From Incurvaria masculella (lineage: Eukaryota > Arthropoda > Insecta > Lepidoptera > Incurvariidae), in the NCBI GenBank assembly GCA_946894095.1, contig OX335661.1:124001-188000 (forward strand): a stretch of DNA of 64,000 nt, given 5' to 3'. How positions within the stretch are numbered: position 1 is the first letter of the stretch; every line of letters begins with the position of its first letter. Shown one piece after another: positions 42,839-52,039 of this stretch. The translations under genes were made by a program, and so were the position numbers. The notes under the pieces were generated by a model, which made no database searches, was not told where the DNA came from, and saw only the letters and a list, made by a program, of their open reading frames with translations.

Positions 42839-43230
42839 TTATAAACATTTTTCTCTCCAAAATTTTTTCAAAAATCTTATACAGTGATGCCCACAATTGA
42901 AATCGTAAAACGACTGATATCGTTTGTAGTTATACAATATGTTATCACAGTTAAGGTAATTAATTAATTCTTTTGGAGGTTTTAGATCTCCAAAACTATC
43001 AAAATATTCACAGTGATCGTTTAATTTAGCGTAAGCTACCCAGTGAGTCCCTGAATTTGTATTGCTATCTAAATTCAAAATACCACATTCAATTATGTGA
43101 GCTTTAGAAGGAAGAGTATCCCTCATATACACACCCCTAAAGAATGGAATATTTGCGGAGTGTTTGGCTATATCTATATTCGTAAGGGCTCGCTGAGGTA
43201 GTCGCTTTTCTAGTTTTTTTTTAAATTCAA
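42839..43230 (-). CDS. Adenain-like maturation protease, no ATG at its conserved start
   Basis: The cysteine protease core shows catalytic His in SGTHWVAY, acidic residue in CEYFDSFG and Cys in CGHHCIRF, as in adenovirus-type (C5) proteases that mature virions. The first Met in frame is at 43132 (MYMRDTLP), which lies inside conserved sequence. Homologous residues (RALTNIDIAKHS, IPFFRGV) continue upstream without an ATG to about 43220, in the -1 frame of the PLA2-domain gene. A heptamer A AAA AAC precedes the TAG of that gene. Production by -1 frameshifting, a near-cognate start, or a lost ATG are all possible. Confidence 0.8.
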
Positions 43231-43947
43231 ATAACTACCACGACTAACATCTTTGTATGGCTTAAGATGAAGGCCTTTTCCTAATGCTATTGCTTCCATG
43301 GTCCTATTATGACGTTCTGATTCTTGTAAACTTTTTTGTCCTGCTTTATAATCATTAACAGCTTTAGCTATACCAGCTGCACCACCTGCTAGACCGCCCA
43401 AAGCCGATAGCCCGGCAAAAATCGGTATTAATGGTAGTATTCCACCTGTTTTAGGTAGCGGTATTCTTCTTGGAAGCTTAGTATTAGGTGAAAAAAGTTT
43501 TTTGGCAGCAACGTAAGCATACTTTATGGCACTGTTATCATTTTTTGGTTTATGCTTTTTCAAAGCAGAACGAATTTTAGAAATAAACTTTTTAAAATCA
43601 ATAGATTTTGTTTTTACGCCTGCTCCTGCTTTAATTTTTGATTTCATAACCCTATTAACAAGCCATGACGCAATTTTCTCCCCTGGTCCTGCATCTTTAG
43701 ATCTAATTCTTTGCCTAGCCATATTCATAAGTTTCGAATCTGCTATATGCCTATTCTTAAGATCACTATTATTTGAGTATGCTATATCGTGTTCTTTGCA
43801 ATAATTATCCAATAAATTAATGCCTTTGTTACCGCGTAACAATCTTTTTTCTAACTTAGTTCCAGGACCGCAATAATTATACCCAGGAATATGAAGTTCG
43901 AATGGTAATTTATTTATTACTTTATTCAAAAGACCCTTTCCTTTCAT
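43210..43947 (-). CDS. PLA2-domain minor virion protein
   Basis: A 245-residue frame. Residues about 15-70 form a parvovirus-VP1-like phospholipase A2: calcium loop YNYCGPGT and catalytic LDNYCKEHDIAYS. A basic middle (about 75-160, RSALKKHKPK) is followed by a glycine/alanine hydrophobic segment (IFAGLSALGGLAGGAAGIAK, about 177-196), which could disturb membranes. In related adintoviruses such proteins are thought to aid entry or packaging; that is family inference. It ends ...LKKN followed by TAG, directly after a nine-A run. Homologue: 7397-7697. Confidence 0.88.
   Translation of the reverse strand: MKGKGLLNKVINKLPFELHIPGYNYCGPGTKLEKRLLRGNKGINLLDNYCKEHDIAYSNNSDLKNRHIADSKLMNMARQRIRSKDAGPGEKIASWLVNRVMKSKIKAGAGVKTKSIDFKKFISKIRSALKKHKPKNDNSAIKYAYVAAKKLFSPNTKLPRRIPLPKTGGILPLIPIFAGLSALGGLAGGAAGIAKAVNDYKAGQKSLQESERHNRTMEAIALGKGLHLKPYKDVSRGSYLNLKKN
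43217..43226 (-). promoter_or_regulatory. Candidate -1 ribosomal frameshift site (A AAA AAC, TAG)
   Basis: In the PLA2-protein frame the codons read AAA AAC TAG; the preceding base is A, giving the canonical X XXY YYZ heptamer. A -1 slip enters the frame that contains the conserved protease start. The nine-A run could also cause polymerase slippage. Confidence 0.5.
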
Positions 43948-44013
43948 TGTTTTGGTTGAAATGATTGAGATTCTTCTAAAACTATATTTATATAATAATA
44001 TCTACTGTAAATG

Positions 44014-44946
44014 TTATTTTTTTATGATATTTTTGCCGCTGATCCAACTATTTTCGGTATCTGGAAAACCTAGCCATTTAACAAAAACTCTCCCAGGTTT
44101 TCTCTTTAATACCCTTTCGACAAGATAAACATGTGGATGTTTTGTTTTTTGTAACTCATACTCATAGAAGCATCCTAAAATACTCTGTTTCCTAAAGTCT
44201 TCCAAAATATATGTGGGAGGGTTAGATGTTTTCAAACTTATTATTTTAAATATTTCCGTTGACCAATTAGGAGTATATCCTTTTGAGAATGTTCCTTTAT
44301 ATTTACTAACACGGACATAATCTCCGATATTGTATTTAGGACATTTCCAAGTCTTTTTCGATTGTAATTCACTAAGTCGATTTTTTATTAAATGTTCATT
44401 AGATTTATTGACACATGCAGGAGTATAACCAGTGGTCCTATGCTTTGTATTATTATATGATTTCATAATATTTTCCAATATTGCTCCAACCCACATATAG
44501 CAACCTTTCATGCTAAAATGTTTATATAATTTATTTTTTAGAGTTCGGATAAGGCGTTCAGCGATGGAAGCTTTTTTTATAGAATATGTTGAATAGTGGT
44601 TTATTTCGTTTTATTTCATTACTTTTTCAAACACACTATTATAAAACTCTTTCCCCAAATCGGTTTGTAAGTTCCTTGGTTTCCTACCATTCCTCAAAAC
44701 CGTTTCAATCGCGGTTGCGACTTCTAATTTACTTTTATTTCTTAATGGTACTGCCCATGCAAATTTCGAAAAAGCATCTATTACAACCAGGATTAATTTA
44801 TACTCATTATTTTCATCGGCATAAGGCCTCATTTCCATCAAGTCAGCTTGCCATAAATCATCTATACCTTTTATTATAACTGGACGTCGAGGAAAGTTTT
44901 TTCGGGCTGGTCTATGAATTTCTTCAACAATTCGTTTCTTACTCAT
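44014..44946 (-). pseudogene. Polinton retrovirus-like integrase with one in-frame stop
   Basis: The frame starts MSKKRIVEEIHRPARKNF and has catalytic Asp35 in LWQADLMEM and Asp96 in LQTDLGKEF. A TAA at 44613-44611 follows FEKVMK (codon 112); the same frame then continues with the Glu-bearing KASIAERLIRTL segment, the C-terminal beta domain, and a chromodomain-like end (YLVERVLKRK, VFVKWLGF). So the break is a single stop with all else open. It would insert the element at 6-bp targets. The start overlaps the upstream coiled-coil gene by 8 bp. Readthrough cannot be excluded. Confidence 0.92.
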
Positions 44947-45262
44947 GTTTGAGAATATCTTTTTTTAATTTCATTATATCCTCCTTACTACAAAATCTTG
45001 CTTCTAACTGTGCTATTGATAACTGAATTTCTTCTTTTATAACTTCGTGAGTAAGGTGTAATTGTTTTCTAATTTGTTCATCAACGTAAGATTTCGTAAC
45101 CGCATCATCTGCTTTTACAGGGGGCGATAAGGCCTGTAGTCTTGCGGAATGTACATGAATGTGCCCATCTTCGGATTTTGAAATACCATTTTGCATTTGG
45201 TTTATGATTTCATAAAATCTCATTCTTTTATGAACATGCTGACCGAATTTATCTAAATTCAT
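44939..45262 (-). CDS. Small coiled-coil / fibre-like Polinton protein
   Basis: A 107-residue frame with a central ARLQALSPPVKADDAVTKSY segment resembling the repeat seen at the base of phage and viral fibres (DAVTKxYVD), then a long amphipathic helix (YVDEQIRKQLHL through AQLEARF) likely to coil. It overlaps the integrase ATG by 8 bp. Function is unknown; a structural appendage or scaffold is a guess from the motif. Confidence 0.65.
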   Translation of the reverse strand: MNLDKFGQHVHKRMRFYEIINQMQNGISKSEDGHIHVHSARLQALSPPVKADDAVTKSYVDEQIRKQLHLTHEVIKEEIQLSIAQLEARFCSKEDIMKLKKDILKHE

Positions 45263-45348
45263 TTTAAAGGATTATGTTTTCTACCCTACTCGCAACAACA
45301 TACTGACTAAATCCTCAAATAACTAACAATTTATTAACTTTAGTTTTG

Positions 45349-46242
45349 TTAATTTACAATACCACTCTCCTGCAATTCTTCAATGATAGAAATTATTTCA
45401 TTATCTACCCCGGTATTGCCAGCGTCTCGGGAAGCTATTAATAAACGGAGACGGTCAACTAATTCATTTGGGTCATCCCAATAAACAAAATCAGTATTTT
45501 TTTTAAGTTTTTTCATAAAAGGTAATCCTTCCCCTTCAAAACTTATAGAACGTTTGAATAGTGGTCTTAATATATTACAATATTTAAAACCTTTATTGCT
45601 CTTAATCGGCTTTTTCGCATTGAAGTCTCTTCTATGTGCATTCGTTTCCAGTAATATTTGTTTATATTTTGATTTGTCTTCAGGTTTAACTTTGTTCAGA
45701 TCGGGTTTATTTTTAAACAGTAGTTCTAATAAGCCCGGCGACATTTCTACTGTCAAACTACCAACATTTAATTTTTTGTCATCAAATTCTACACGATGCC
45801 TTCCAATCATTGTTTTACCACTCTCGTTTCTTACACCGAATGGAATATTTTGCTTTGAAAATGACGTTTGATTGTTCAAAACAGTTTCATCTAACGATAC
45901 TGCCGAAGTGTCATGGTAACTTGAATGAGGGGATTCAAAAATTGTTTCATCAATTTGTTTTTCTGAATCATAATACAAATCAGAATCTTCACTACCACTT
46001 AGGGAAGACTTAGAATCATCATTGTTTTCGCTTTTAATATTACTAGTATTATTTTTTACTTGAACCGTGGATGTTTTTACCAACTGCTGCAATGGTTCGG
46101 TCACTGGTTTAAATATTTCATGCAAAATATTATCGTTATATTTTTTTTTATCTCTCATGTGATCTATTTTCTTCTTCACGGAACGAACTGATTTTATAAT
46201 TTCTTTTTTTAAAACATCGTTCTCCATTTCGCTTGAACACAA
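45349..46242 (-). CDS. Conserved Polinton protein of unknown function (297 aa)
   Basis: The N-terminal half is Lys/Ser/acidic and probably disordered (SSLSGSEDSDLYYDSE). The C-terminal half is ordered: MSPGLLELLFKNKPD, then YWDDPNELVDRLRLLIAS and ISIIEELQESGIV. I recall the YWDDPNELVDRL-IIEEL region as recurrent in insect Polintons, without a known role. It lies between ATPase and coiled-coil genes, so a virion or assembly role is plausible. No decayed homologue remains in the old copy. Confidence 0.75.
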   Translation of the reverse strand: MCSSEMENDVLKKEIIKSVRSVKKKIDHMRDKKKYNDNILHEIFKPVTEPLQQLVKTSTVQVKNNTSNIKSENNDDSKSSLSGSEDSDLYYDSEKQIDETIFESPHSSYHDTSAVSLDETVLNNQTSFSKQNIPFGVRNESGKTMIGRHRVEFDDKKLNVGSLTVEMSPGLLELLFKNKPDLNKVKPEDKSKYKQILLETNAHRRDFNAKKPIKSNKGFKYCNILRPLFKRSISFEGEGLPFMKKLKKNTDFVYWDDPNELVDRLRLLIASRDAGNTGVDNEIISIIEELQESGIVN

Positions 46243-46295
46243 CCTTCATAAGCAAAATTTATCAAACAAATGAAGTCTGGTACATAAAATGTATT

Positions 46296-46985
46296 TTATG
46301 TATCAGGAATAACAAATGTATCAAACTTTTTTCCATACATACCATTGTTACGAGAGCATTCTTTATTGATTACTAAGAAGTTAAATGGTTCCAACCAAAT
46401 TTTAGCACACATTTCTTTAAACACACTCCAAGACATATCAGAGCTAACATGCTCGTTATATGCATGCTTTAAATTTATATCATCTTGTTTAAAAAGTATT
46501 ATTAAATTTGCGTTATCACGAATTAACTGTTTAGGTATTTTTGAATACGTTTGATTCAAATAAAAACAATCAATTTGTCTATGCCTGCCCATTGCAAAAT
46601 AATTTCTAATGTTATCTTGTTTTTCACATGCCACATCATCAAATATTATTATCGAGTTAGGAAAAGATTGAATGGGATCTAATACTGCTTCATTGGTTTC
46701 AAACTTGTAGAAACTTATCTCTGGTACGTTATTTAATACTCTCTCTAAGAATATATACTTGGGCTGAAAACTTGTTTTAGAGTATAGATAAACGTTTGAA
46801 TATTTTAATCCATTTTCATGAATAAGTAATCCTACAATTAGGTTAGTTTTCCCACAGTTTGATGGTCCACATACGATACATCTGATTGTATTAGGCAGCA
46901 AACTCCCATGACTATTAATATTGCTTTCTGCCTCACAGTGAATATTTTCTAAACTAAGTGTGTGAGACTGCTTAACAAACTTCAT
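46296..46985 (-). CDS. Polinton packaging ATPase (FtsK/A32-like)
   Basis: A 229-residue intact frame. Walker A GPSNCGKT at residues 40-47 and Walker B IIIFDD at 112-117 are clear, followed by the sensor-like NQTYSKIPKQLIRDNANLII typical of the poxvirus A32/Polinton family. It is expected to pump DNA into particles. It is the first gene of the minus-strand morphogenesis block; a Helitron tail lies just upstream of its ATG. Confidence 0.92.
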   Translation of the reverse strand: MKFVKQSHTLSLENIHCEAESNINSHGSLLPNTIRCIVCGPSNCGKTNLIVGLLIHENGLKYSNVYLYSKTSFQPKYIFLERVLNNVPEISFYKFETNEAVLDPIQSFPNSIIIFDDVACEKQDNIRNYFAMGRHRQIDCFYLNQTYSKIPKQLIRDNANLIILFKQDDINLKHAYNEHVSSDMSWSVFKEMCAKIWLEPFNFLVINKECSRNNGMYGKKFDTFVIPDT

Positions 46986-46999
46986 TGCTGGATGGATGA

Positions 47000-47155
47000 A
47001 TCGGGGATGTATGTTGCTCTTTAAAAAAAACCACCGAATGGATGTTGATGAATCTTCATAGTAATATAGGCTATTATTTATAACGATGACTATAGAAAAA
47101 TATTAGCCAAAGATATACGACATTGACCTGAGCGGAGCCGGGTACATCAGCTAGT
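47000..47155 (+). mobile_element. Short Helitron 3' end
   Basis: It ends GAGCGGAGCCGGGTACATCAGCTAGT-like (CTAGT at 47151-47155) and contains ACCGAATGGATGTTGATGAA. Both correspond to the longer Helitron at 59157-60090. It is 5'-truncated and sits just upstream of the ATPase ATG. Confidence 0.8.
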
Positions 47156-47420
47156 AATAAATAATTTTATGCTCCCAACCTGTTTATATACCTATGCAGG
47201 GACCTATAGAAAGAAACAAAATATTTTTTACTGAAATCAGTTCGTTAATGTGTGTGATACAGGTGTTCAAGTAGGTGCTCGCTCGCGATGACTCGTTAGA
47301 GCCTTGACAAGTTTCGACATGATTGTTGGAGTCAGCAAATAATGCTAATATGCACATGCACCTGCATGCGATTTTTTCTCATTTTAGTTTTGGCTTTCCA
47401 GTCCGTCAGGCGTCCTCATC

Positions 47421-47870
47421 ATGTCTGTAAGTGTAAATATTTTTTTGAACAATGAATTAAAATTAATTGCAAACTCTAATATTTAAAAAAATTCTAAACA
47501 TGAATTTCTGTTTCAGATGTTTGACCAGGGCAGCTCCAAAAGCGTGGCACTTCAAACATCAAACGATATTTTTAAAGACCTGAAGCGAAACCAAGGAAAT
47601 CAAAATGGAAGAAAGCGGAAAACGACGACACCAGCGATAAAGAAGCCTCAATTTTCCAACTTCGTTATGGGGCCCAGTCAATCTCAAGGAAGGCACCTAA
47701 TAAAAATTCAAGTTTATGACTTGATATATGAAGGATTGGGTGACTATTCGGAGCGGCAGGCGGCTCAAGCTCAATATGTTGCTCAAGGACACTACGACGA
47801 AATTATGAGTTTATGTGAAAATATTATAAATAAAATTTCAAAAGAGTGTATCTCTGCAGATTGTATTTAA
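47421..47870 (+). CDS. Divergent Polinton gene, small basic protein, unknown
   Basis: This is the only plus-strand gene in the element. A two-codon exon ATG TCT (47421-47426) is followed by GTAAGT; the next exon starts after TTTCAG at 47517, itself with an ATG, and ends at 47870, giving 117-119 residues. AATAAA near 47923 follows. The N-terminal half is basic (KRNQGNQNGRKRKTTT), and the C-terminal half has HLIKIQVYDLIYEGLGDYSE and a Cys-containing helix. I do not recognise it. A DNA-binding or regulatory role is a guess from charge and position. Confidence 0.6.
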
Positions 47871-48059
47871 AATAGAAATAAGACTTTAATTGTTATGCTT
47901 GATTTAAAAAAAAGGTAATAAATAAAACACATTCATAGTTACACTATTGTTGATTTTTATTTTGAAACTTATCCTTTTATTCGTATACATGTTAACATAA
48001 TTCAAAATATAGTAACAAAAAATTTAATCAGCATGATTAAAAACGTAACAGTCACTTAA

Positions 48060-48458
48060 TTAAGGCCCTGACAACACCTGAATGCCTTCAGTTCTGTAAT
48101 GGCGTAAGTAAAACCACATTTTATTATTTTTAAAAATGACTACAACTTATTTTGAAATTTCAAAAAGATGAAAGAAGTATTGACGGTCTAGCTATCTTTT
48201 AAACTTATAATTGTAAATATCTAACGCTCCAATTCTTTGTTCAAACTTTTTTAGTAAATTTTTATGCATACTTGCCTACCTTGTAAAATCAAAGCATCAG
48301 ATCATTAAAGTTTTGTCTTTGAATTATGGTTAATCCATCAATATACATATTTACTTTTTTGATTTTCAAAATTTGTTGTAGTTATTTTTAAAATTAATAA
48401 AATGTTTCACTAACGCCCTTACAGAACTGAATGCAATTAGGTGTTGTCAGCCCCTTAA
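48060..48458. mobile_element. piggyBac-type MITE inside the Polinton
   Basis: TTAA at 48060-48063 and 48455-48458. The ends begin GGCCCTGACAACACCTGAATGC and, reversed, GGGGCTGACAACACCTAATTGC; similarity continues for about 100 bp each side. No gene inside. It lies between the divergent gene and PolB, sparing both. Confidence 0.88.
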
Positions 48459-48494
48459 GGTTTACACACCTTGAGGTACTAAAGTTTCACAACA

Positions 48495-51400
48495 TCAAAA
48501 CATGGTTCTTATATGACCCCAAGGTAGAGTGTTATACCTTTGCCTCAAAAGTTGACGTTTATCGTCACACCTATTTAATACAGATTTGTTAATTTCTTGT
48601 GTGTACAGTTGATGATTATATGACCTGATGGTATACATCTTACGTTGCAATGACCCTTCACTGTGGAGAGCTTGCTTATATTCTTCTACAGAAATTTTTT
48701 TTGTAACTGCAGTGCTTATTCCTTTAGCCTTTTTTATTGATGCGCCTGTAGTATTTATACAATATAATTTGGCGCGTAGTCCTATAAATTGAGTTATAAT
48801 TTCCCCCCCTAATTCATCTTTAAATAATCCAGGAACTTTCATATTTTTCTGTGCAATACCATATACATTGTCCGTAGGAAAATTGCTTGTGTCAAAATAA
48901 CGTAATTTCTTTTTTAAATCCATATAAAAGTCGTCAGTATACACATGGTACAGTAGGCTATCTGTATCCGTATAGCACAATTTAATTTTGTCGCTGTACA
49001 TCTTTTTCATAACACAGTAATGAAATTTATATAAATGTGATTTTGACAACTCCAGAACTGTAAATCCTATGTATATGGGTCTATCTAATAAAACTTCTGT
49101 TGGGTGTATTTGAATGGCGGCTAGATTTTCAGAAAAAATTGAAATGTTTTTAAAATTTGGCAGAGAAATCATTTTTTCTGCGCCGATCATTTTGTTTGTA
49201 ATATTTGATTCATCGTCCCAAACGTTAACCAACTTTACAGATGCCTGATTACGTTTATTTTCGATAGTTTTTCCGAAAACAGCATTATTAAATAATTTAA
49301 AATTATCCTTTTCAAAATCAGACTTTGCCGATTGTCGCAGTGAAGTATTTAATTCAATATACTTTCTAAGAAAATATTCCTGCCTAAACTCTAAAACTCT
49401 ATACATTTTCTTTAGAAGTAGTCCATTGCTAACGCATGCTTTTAAATGAACGTAATGAATAATATATTTAGTTTTATCATATAAGTTAGCGATCAACTTT
49501 GGATGCTTACTGCCTATAGGCGCAAATTTTTCAGGAGCGAATGGTAAGTCTGCGTGAGAATCGTGCAGTTCACTAGGATAACTCATATCAACTTCAAGTA
49601 TATACCCGATGTCAGAGTCATCAGGCACTGAAAGAATATCCAAAGATTTAATTTCATTATCTTCAAGAAATCTAAAGTGAGATATTGGCAGTTTCATCAT
49701 CATTGCAAATCCGTACAAATTATTACAATCGAGGTAAATCAAAAAACTAGATAACTTATCTTTATCAAAATCAGGCAGGTATTTGTTATTTGCTTCCGCG
49801 TAGCGTAAAACACACTGAGCCAATCCACCGCGCACACCTTTCTCTATAAAATCGTAAATTTCCAAATCACTGATTAATTCTAATTTTACTTTCGTATATA
49901 ATAGCATAGCATTCCAACTAAGTCCGGGAGAAGAAACAAAATATGCCGGGTCAAGCTTATAAAAATGTAAACTCATGTTTCTGAAATTTTCAAATACATC
50001 ACATAATAATAACACATCACACTTCAAGTATAGATCAGTATATTCACCAATATTACGGATATTAAAACTGCTCCATACTCTCCTCGCATGGTCATAATCA
50101 CTCTGTGAAATGTGAGATGAAGTTAATTGATTAAAAAATGCGTCATGATTCGGTAAGTTACATTCATCGTATCGTTCATGAGAGTTCATGTAATCATATG
50201 GGTACACTCCTTTACAGCGTATAAGCTCAAATAATTGTTTATCAGGAAACTCTTTTTTTAAATGAACAAACTCATTCGTATTTAAACTTTTACTTAGTTT
50301 GTCTAAGCTTGAACTCAGAAATTTAAAGGAGTCAATGAATTTTAGTTGACCATATCGTTGTTTGTCAATATGTATGTACTTTGTAAAAGATATATAGTTC
50401 TCCTTATTTTTTGGAATAATTTTTATTTCTCCCTTTGTTTTACCCAATTCTGTTATGAATAAATGACTGTCGTACCCGGATAAATTATGAAATAAAATCG
50501 GAATAAAGGGGCATGTTTTGTAATTTAAATTGCATTGATTGTGTGCAGCACCTCTAAAATCTCCAGTTAAATGATCATGATCCGCTACACAGTCACCAAA
50601 TAAGAGATTATTACAGATATGACATCGCTCAGTTTCCTCAAAATACTTTTTTTGTTCTTCAGTTAAAGGTTTCATAGGTATAACCTGGTTAAGAATGTTT
50701 TGAAGTCGTACAACATCTTTTATTATTTTTTTCACGAATATTTCAACGCAATCTATTCCTCTATACGTTACAAACTTATTGAGTTCCGGTTTGGCGGGAG
50801 AACAAATATAGTAAGCGAAACATGAAGGTTCATGAACGTTGAGGCGCTCAGTTCGTTCAGTTTTGTTGCTTTCAGAGCTTGTGCATTGTCTCAGTATACT
50901 TTCAAAGTCTGCGTATATGACTACTGGTATTCTTTGAGTTCTTTCATAGTGTTGAAATTGTAATACACTGTTTTCGTCGGGCAGTACAGTACGAATTTTT
51001 GCACAATTGTGAGCATTTAATTTAATTTCTGTGGGAAATGTTAGTAAACACTCATCGCACAACAATAGTCTTGATTTACTTCGTGTTATTTGTTTTCGCA
51101 CCAACCGCGCCAAATTTTTGATTAGGCAAAAATGTCCCTTCCCCTCCTTTTCAATATAGAGCAAATTGACATGATCTGGTTTTCTGTTTTCTGTTAAATA
51201 CAGAGGACCTGTCACTATTTGATTTTTTTTGAGACCATAAACATTAACACTAATGTTTGGGTTATTTTCTTCAAATATTTTGATATCCTGAAAAGATGGA
51301 GGAAATGACATCCCATTTGTACAAAGTATGGTTGAGTAATGTGGGTAGCAAGATACTCTGCTCACATTACGGCTTACTGGATACATGTGAGCGATTATAC

Positions 51401-51995
51401 TCCACAAAAAGCAGCATTCATCGTTGACATTTCTAATATTGACGCAGCTTTTAGTGCGTGCAATACAATCCGGTAAGTCTATGTAGGAACCGCCTCTTAG
51501 AGGGCAGTATTTATTTATATTCACTTCGATATGACTAATGGTTTCAAGAGCCCAGCCCGATTCACGCTCTTCGAATTCAGAAACTTTTAAATTCAACTTT
51601 TCACTGGATTCCGTTAGAAATGATGATAAATCGGAATTCTTAAATATTTTTGTATATTTTGTATTGAAAGACTTCAAAGCTCTTTCACCGCTCTGAGGGA
51701 GTGTAAAATATGCAAACAACTCAAAATTTACTTTTAATGATGTATGTTTAGAAAGACTGATGTCAATTAATGTTTCAGCTTGTGAACTAACTTCTTTCAA
51801 AAAATTCAATGGAAGAACATGATCATTTAATGGATTAATACGATAGCTTCTTACCCTATTTTTAAAGGCGCTTTTGATGATATGGACATTACTCAGCTCT
51901 GTATTCACTAAAGAGTTTAGTTTATGCAAATTACTTCTTTGATGATGAGCAAACTTATCCCCCGGAATCGTAAGATTGCATGTGTCACAAAACAT
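48495..51995 (-). CDS. Polinton protein-primed DNA polymerase B
   Basis: A 1,166-residue intact frame. Zinc-finger-like N-terminus (CDTCNL...HHQRSNLH, residues 3-24). Exonuclease motifs: YADFES near 358, NLSGYDSHLF near 500, YLKCDVLLLCDVF near 655. Polymerase motifs: IYLDCNNLYGF near 753, NNAVFGKTIEN near 902, CYTDTDSLLY near 1005. It replicates the element, in the family by protein priming at the terminal repeats. The start is the first Met before the finger, 44 bp after the acidic-protein stop, so both may come from one transcript. Confidence 0.97.
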   Translation of the reverse strand: MFCDTCNLTIPGDKFAHHQRSNLHKLNSLVNTELSNVHIIKSAFKNRVRSYRINPLNDHVLPLNFLKEVSSQAETLIDISLSKHTSLKVNFELFAYFTLPQSGERALKSFNTKYTKIFKNSDLSSFLTESSEKLNLKVSEFEERESGWALETISHIEVNINKYCPLRGGSYIDLPDCIARTKSCVNIRNVNDECCFLWSIIAHMYPVSRNVSRVSCYPHYSTILCTNGMSFPPSFQDIKIFEENNPNISVNVYGLKKNQIVTGPLYLTENRKPDHVNLLYIEKEGKGHFCLIKNLARLVRKQITRSKSRLLLCDECLLTFPTEIKLNAHNCAKIRTVLPDENSVLQFQHYERTQRIPVVIYADFESILRQCTSSESNKTERTERLNVHEPSCFAYYICSPAKPELNKFVTYRGIDCVEIFVKKIIKDVVRLQNILNQVIPMKPLTEEQKKYFEETERCHICNNLLFGDCVADHDHLTGDFRGAAHNQCNLNYKTCPFIPILFHNLSGYDSHLFITELGKTKGEIKIIPKNKENYISFTKYIHIDKQRYGQLKFIDSFKFLSSSLDKLSKSLNTNEFVHLKKEFPDKQLFELIRCKGVYPYDYMNSHERYDECNLPNHDAFFNQLTSSHISQSDYDHARRVWSSFNIRNIGEYTDLYLKCDVLLLCDVFENFRNMSLHFYKLDPAYFVSSPGLSWNAMLLYTKVKLELISDLEIYDFIEKGVRGGLAQCVLRYAEANNKYLPDFDKDKLSSFLIYLDCNNLYGFAMMMKLPISHFRFLEDNEIKSLDILSVPDDSDIGYILEVDMSYPSELHDSHADLPFAPEKFAPIGSKHPKLIANLYDKTKYIIHYVHLKACVSNGLLLKKMYRVLEFRQEYFLRKYIELNTSLRQSAKSDFEKDNFKLFNNAVFGKTIENKRNQASVKLVNVWDDESNITNKMIGAEKMISLPNFKNISIFSENLAAIQIHPTEVLLDRPIYIGFTVLELSKSHLYKFHYCVMKKMYSDKIKLCYTDTDSLLYHVYTDDFYMDLKKKLRYFDTSNFPTDNVYGIAQKNMKVPGLFKDELGGEIITQFIGLRAKLYCINTTGASIKKAKGISTAVTKKISVEEYKQALHSEGSLQRKMYTIRSYNHQLYTQEINKSVLNRCDDKRQLLRQRYNTLPWGHIRTMF

Positions 51996-52039
51996 CTTTT
52001 AATATTAGCTTCAATATGTTTTCTTTAACCACTTATCAA

